Of a stretch of DNA of 8,328 bases, positions 6,701 through 8,328 are shown in pieces. The translations under genes and the position numbers were made by a program. This DNA comes from Desulfuromusa sp. (GTDB lineage Bacteria > Desulfobacterota > Desulfuromonadia > Desulfuromonadales > Geopsychrobacteraceae). The DNA is taken from positions 1 through 8,328 of the forward strand of contig JAUVCS010000028.1 in the NCBI GenBank assembly GCA_030590745.1. The letters run 5' to 3'. Within the stretch, counting starts at the first letter, position 1, and each line of letters starts with the position of its first letter. Under the pieces are notes generated by a model that was not told the DNA's origin, ran no database searches, and saw nothing but the letters and a program-made list of their open reading frames with translations.

Positions 6701-7464
6701 TTGCCATAGATCTGCGGACCGGTGAGAGGTTGTGGTATTTTTCTGAGCCTTATGCTGACTCTGTCAATGATATACCGGGGGCAATCACTCTTTATGACCA
6801 TGATGGTGACAATTTCGTTGATCGAATCTATATGGGAGACATGAATGGCAGACTGTGGGAACTTGAGGCTATGACCGGCGCAAATCCCCATGGAACAGAA
6901 ACCGTTGCTGGGGTGGTAAAACAGATTCCACTCTGGAACGCTGGAATGGGTAACCCCATTTCGGTATCACCGGCCATTATCAAGAATAATGATTCGACAC
7001 TCATTGTATTTGGAACCGGAGGTACAGACTGGGCAGCTAATGATATTCAGTATGAAGTCTATGCTATCGATGCCACAACTCCAAATGCAAGCAAATCATA
7101 CGCTATCGGAGGGGGCACCCTTTATTGGAGTGCAACACTCCCGGTGGGAGAAAAAGTATGGTCTTCTCCCACAATCTTTAATAATCAGATCTATCTGGCT
7201 ACTGCCACTGGAAGCATGGAGGGTGCAGACCCAAGGGATGATATCGCCTCCGGAGCCGGCAAACTGAGAATCTTCAACCTTGATGATGGTTCTGAACCTG
7301 TAGATGCGCTGGATATCGGGAAAGTGCGTGGTTCAATTTACATCGATAGAGATCAAGTTTATATGACAACTATCGACAATCAGATCGTCCGAATAGGTGA
7401 TGGAAACTTTAGCCCGGATGTCAAGCGTGCTTCGATAAAAGCCTGGCATCACGTAGAGGAATAA
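3715..7464 (+). CDS. pilY1: PilY1-type pilus tip adhesin with an atypical N-terminal domain
   Basis: A 1249-aa secreted protein. Residues 1-24 are a Sec signal peptide (KTK, hydrophobic core, VQA cut before EE). Residues about 28-175 hold the GSLILPMDGFYQ and GGPFIIS motifs. Residues 181-412 look like a glutamine-amidotransferase-like alpha/beta fold: PRIALM, DFLWAPHWEGY, GGKALLAECASIE with Cys285, and YLGGHAY with His408. The fold seems to resume at GVRYILNSLF (574-583) after a beta-rich insert (about 414-562). From about 603 to the end is the PilY1/PilC beta-propeller: GTFEDPSGRGHFRRF, the GIEHSAPVI and YVGDLHGMLHAIE block, AYIPSAVL, GGRYLYALDVTDPDDW and KVWSSPTI. The calcium loop DHDGDNFVD (1028-1036) precedes RIYMGDMNGRLWELE. 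An extra module of about 80 residues (863-942) interrupts the propeller. All seven cysteines (210, 220, 254, 285, 413, 561, 567) lie in the N-terminal half. There is no RGD. By family it is a tip adhesin that controls pilus extension and retraction. Confidence 0.92.
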   Translation: MKTKNYIISLLLLVFVSFALQVQAEEINFPAGSLILPMDGFYQSDDDGGILEAFGLAFYLLNHRTDGDPDITLYWMINQDKVDIGDPDVVIEVTAAGLLEYDVDAVAKLYDHDNTVSDLTLNAGDSSLKVTYSGGPFIISAEDAGKARAIIDLSNWDAVDIHQIQVPFAADVYQQLRGTPPRIALMNDSEDTTKGNAEILESYLRLAGICTDIYDVITPCQIRDGKLTEGDGYDFLWAPHWEGYKKYGNDDDICSADTDSVTEVEEIVLKVQEFLLGGKALLAECASIEVFEHSENGHFLTDKGFGHNDGTDNIDDIIYNDVTGSHSQVGDFTFDPEGGHLHNWRPYQSGDSYNLDDYGGLPDVSGGASVYNDTVTRFTIDNTGWDYYVGGNTFGNVENGYVIYLGGHAYAKCGASPTPPEIHSMEFEFEKDFKTDASAEVITLLVKYNDVSETTVAITVTDDPLTAIISGDPLEVDFTTATIDKKKLLNVTFRNTGTSDITVNSMTLTWTGGDSGQLIKKITDKKTDFRVWDDGVVSGTLLDHVDFTIDEPYIDTGVANCSNNDDCSWTNVAGVRYILNSLFNIKAHIISREYVRSAPIIKYPWLYQGTFEDPSGRGHFRRFDVTAGATANDGGITYDPEDADWDTADGGILSADDDGRFIYTIQPENGTSKVTFRVDNVAALNTLLDVTPENGDYTDEEAVITRVRGKFWDPDHFNSDDGSYGAWRELTNGLGGIEHSAPVIVDSGRSGDRTEMAYVGDLHGMLHAIETSSGDEKWAYIPSAVLGKLQNDRTDENAPQDFAAVDGSPTAVDVFYDPPNVDGTDKSWRTILSGAGGKGGRYLYALDVTDPDDWSILWEYTGDIILHHLDSEKDIEFFTTGDTFTGVTSGATGVVVNTDVANGDLTVKVTSGTFQSSEAITSDEVSPKTININSIVELGNASRVSIGKLRWPIKDEDDIDGDLDITEIIGYEPRYVAFVSTGFTNIVEHYGGITVFAIDLRTGERLWYFSEPYADSVNDIPGAITLYDHDGDNFVDRIYMGDMNGRLWELEAMTGANPHGTETVAGVVKQIPLWNAGMGNPISVSPAIIKNNDSTLIVFGTGGTDWAANDIQYEVYAIDATTPNASKSYAIGGGTLYWSATLPVGEKVWSSPTIFNNQIYLATATGSMEGADPRDDIASGAGKLRIFNLDDGSEPVDALDIGKVRGSIYIDRDQVYMTTIDNQIVRIGDGNFSPDVKRASIKAWHHVEE
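6796..6822 (+). other. Codons of the PilY1 calcium-binding loop
   Basis: This encodes DHDGDNFVD (residues 1028-1036), a DxDxDxxxD EF-hand-like loop followed by RIYMGDMNGRLWELE. In characterised PilY1/PilC proteins the equivalent loop binds calcium and controls pilus retraction. All four acidic ligands are present, so calcium control is probably retained. Confidence 0.8.
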
Positions 7465-7480
7465 CTGGTAAATTAAAGAG

Positions 7481-7508
7481 GTTCCCCCCCCGGCTTTGTC
7501 GGGGGGAC
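7481..7508 (+). terminator. C8/G6 hairpin 17 bp after pilY1
   Basis: A run of eight C (7484-7491) faces six G (7501-7506) around GGCTTTGTC. With flanking T7483-A7507 this makes a GC-only stem of about seven pairs. No U-tract follows, so it is a stability or pause hairpin rather than a complete intrinsic terminator. The strong bidirectional terminator at 7535-7572 probably ends pilY1 transcription. Confidence 0.45.
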
Positions 7509-7534
7509 TATTGATGTTTGACCGTTTAAATTAT

Positions 7535-7653
<119 letters not shown>

Positions 7654-7682
7654 ATATAATTTTGTCTCTTTTTGAGTCGCGA

Positions 7683-7711
7683 ATTATCATTTATTCACTT
7701 CATCTTGTCAA
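7683..7711 (-). promoter_or_regulatory. Sigma-70 promoter for tRNA-Pro
   Basis: On the minus strand: TTGACA (7711-7706), a 17-bp spacer, then GATAAT (7688-7683), a perfect -35 and a 5/6 match at -10. The -10 box ends 29 nt before the tRNA 5' end. The following TCGCGAC is GC-rich, as is common in the discriminators of stable-RNA promoters under stringent control (inference). Confidence 0.82.
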
Positions 7712-7771
7712 GATAATTGGTGGTTACTGCCCCCCTTTCGAACGACAAATTCCCATTGTTAAACTGTTGGA

Positions 7772-7930
7772 TCACTTTGTGGCATCTTTAATTTTTTCTT
7801 TTGCCGTACTAAAAGCTTTGTCTATTTTCTTTCCCGTTTTTTCAGCGCCCCCTTCTTTTTCGCAGCCTACCGTTGTAAATACCATAATGACCGCTAAGAT
7901 AACTAATGTCGCTTTTGATTTCAGTTTCAT
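7772..7930 (-). CDS. Small lipoprotein, 52 aa
   Basis: ATG at 7930 (minus) follows AGGGG (7940-7936) with a 5-nt spacer, and the frame ends at TGA 7772-7774. The first 22 residues form a lipoprotein signal peptide: KLKSK, a hydrophobic core ATLVILAVIMVFTT, then TVGC with Cys23 as the likely lipidated residue. The mature 30-residue tail is highly charged and helix-prone (EKEGGAEKTGKKIDKAF, AKEKIKDATK), resembling small entericidin-like or amphipathic-helix lipoproteins common in Proteobacteria. Residues after Cys are Glu-Lys, so no Asp+2 inner-membrane retention signal is seen and an outer-membrane location is likely. The function is unknown. It starts 23 bp after the ABC ATPase stop on the same strand, so the two are probably cotranscribed. 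The product is too short for default gene finders. Confidence 0.75.
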   Translation of the reverse strand: MKLKSKATLVILAVIMVFTTVGCEKEGGAEKTGKKIDKAFSTAKEKIKDATK

Positions 7931-7953
7931 CTTATCCCCTATTCATTGGTGAG

Positions 7954-8328
7954 TTAAAAAATTTCTTCAAGTAGATTTTGCAATACTTTCGAATTTTCAA
8001 ATTGTTCTTTATTTAACAGATGCTCAACGCGCCCATCTTTCATCACCAGTATCTGAGTTGCAATTTTTCTTGCCTGCCGCAAACTGTGAGATACCGCAAT
8101 GATCTGGTAGCGATCTTGTAACTCTAGCAACAGATCTTCGATTCTATGTGAGGTTTTAAAATCGAGAGATGCTGTAGGTTCATCCAACAGTAGTATCTTC
8201 GGATTAAGAGCCAATATACGCGCCAGACAAAGCCTCTGCTGTTGTCCTCCCGACAAGCGGGCTGCATTTTCTTTTAAACGATCCTTTACCTCATCCCAAA
8301 GGTGTACTTCCTGTAACACCTTGACAAG
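7954..8328 (-). CDS. ABC transporter ATP-binding protein, PstB-like (C-terminal part; 5' end outside window)
   Basis: The frame is open from the right edge (LVKVLQEVHLW...) to the TAA at 7954-7956, giving 124 residues. Visible motifs are ALWDEVKDRL-like LWDEVKDRLKENA, the ABC signature LSGGQQQRLCLAR, Walker B ILLLDEPT, the D-loop SLD and the switch histidine in VSHS. LWDEVKDRL plus LSGGQQQRLC is the pattern of PstB, the ATPase of the high-affinity phosphate importer. However, the tail after VSHSLRQA differs from classical PstB (VTHNMQQA..., ending near GRYG): it is short and ends NLLEEIF. It may therefore be a divergent phosphate-type or related importer ATPase. Walker A is beyond the window. 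It works at the inner membrane as a dimer with permease subunits, presumably encoded further right. Confidence 0.85.
   Translation of the reverse strand, partial: LVKVLQEVHLWDEVKDRLKENAARLSGGQQQRLCLARILALNPKILLLDEPTASLDFKTSHRIEDLLLELQDRYQIIAVSHSLRQARKIATQILVMKDGRVEHLLNKEQFENSKVLQNLLEEIF

Overview
This window carries a compact type IV pilus minor-pilin/tip-adhesin operon (fimT, pilW, pilV, pilX, pilY1, all on +). It sits between the 3' end of a universal stress protein gene on the left and, on the right, a leftward block of tRNA-Pro(GGG), a tiny lipoprotein gene and the 3' part of a PstB-like ABC ATPase gene. Base composition looks moderate. The short PilX, the large PilY1 with an unusual N-terminal domain, and the PstB-like ATPase followed by a small lipoprotein all suggest a Gram-negative, probably deltaproteobacterial (Desulfobacterota-type) chromosome. 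That placement is inference from protein style, not from a marker gene.

Layout. 1-405: C-terminal part of a UspA-family protein. 471-548: a strong bidirectional terminator joined to a 36-nt degenerate fragment of the 3' end of a tRNA-Pro. 549-1318: no convincing gene, but a 15-bp tandem duplication and a perfect 12-bp inverted repeat lie just ahead of the operon. 1319-7464: the operon, five genes each with a good ribosome binding site, with a long imperfect hairpin in the fimT-pilW gap. 7481-7508: a C8/G6 hairpin. 7535-7653: the same terminator and the intact tRNA-Pro. 7683-7711: a near-consensus sigma-70 promoter for the tRNA. 7772-7930: a 52-aa lipoprotein. 7954-8328: the ABC ATPase, cut by the window edge.

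How the parts work together. In known systems FimT/FimU, PilV, PilW and PilX form a priming complex at the pilus tip, and PilY1 sits on it as a calcium-dependent adhesin and retraction regulator. Three of the four pilins here have a canonical prepilin cleavage site with Glu5. PilX lacks Glu5, as expected for a tip-most GspK-like subunit. PilY1 keeps the C-terminal propeller and its DxDxDxxxD calcium loop, but its N-terminal half looks like a glutamine-amidotransferase-like fold rather than a von Willebrand A domain.

The main structural observation is that the whole operon is bracketed by a 78-bp direct repeat (75/78 identical, offset 7064 bp) made of the tRNA-Pro 3' end plus its terminator, in exactly the geometry left by tRNA-targeted site-specific integration. 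No integrase is present between the repeats, so this could be a cis-mobilizable or decayed island carrying a pilus-tip cassette.
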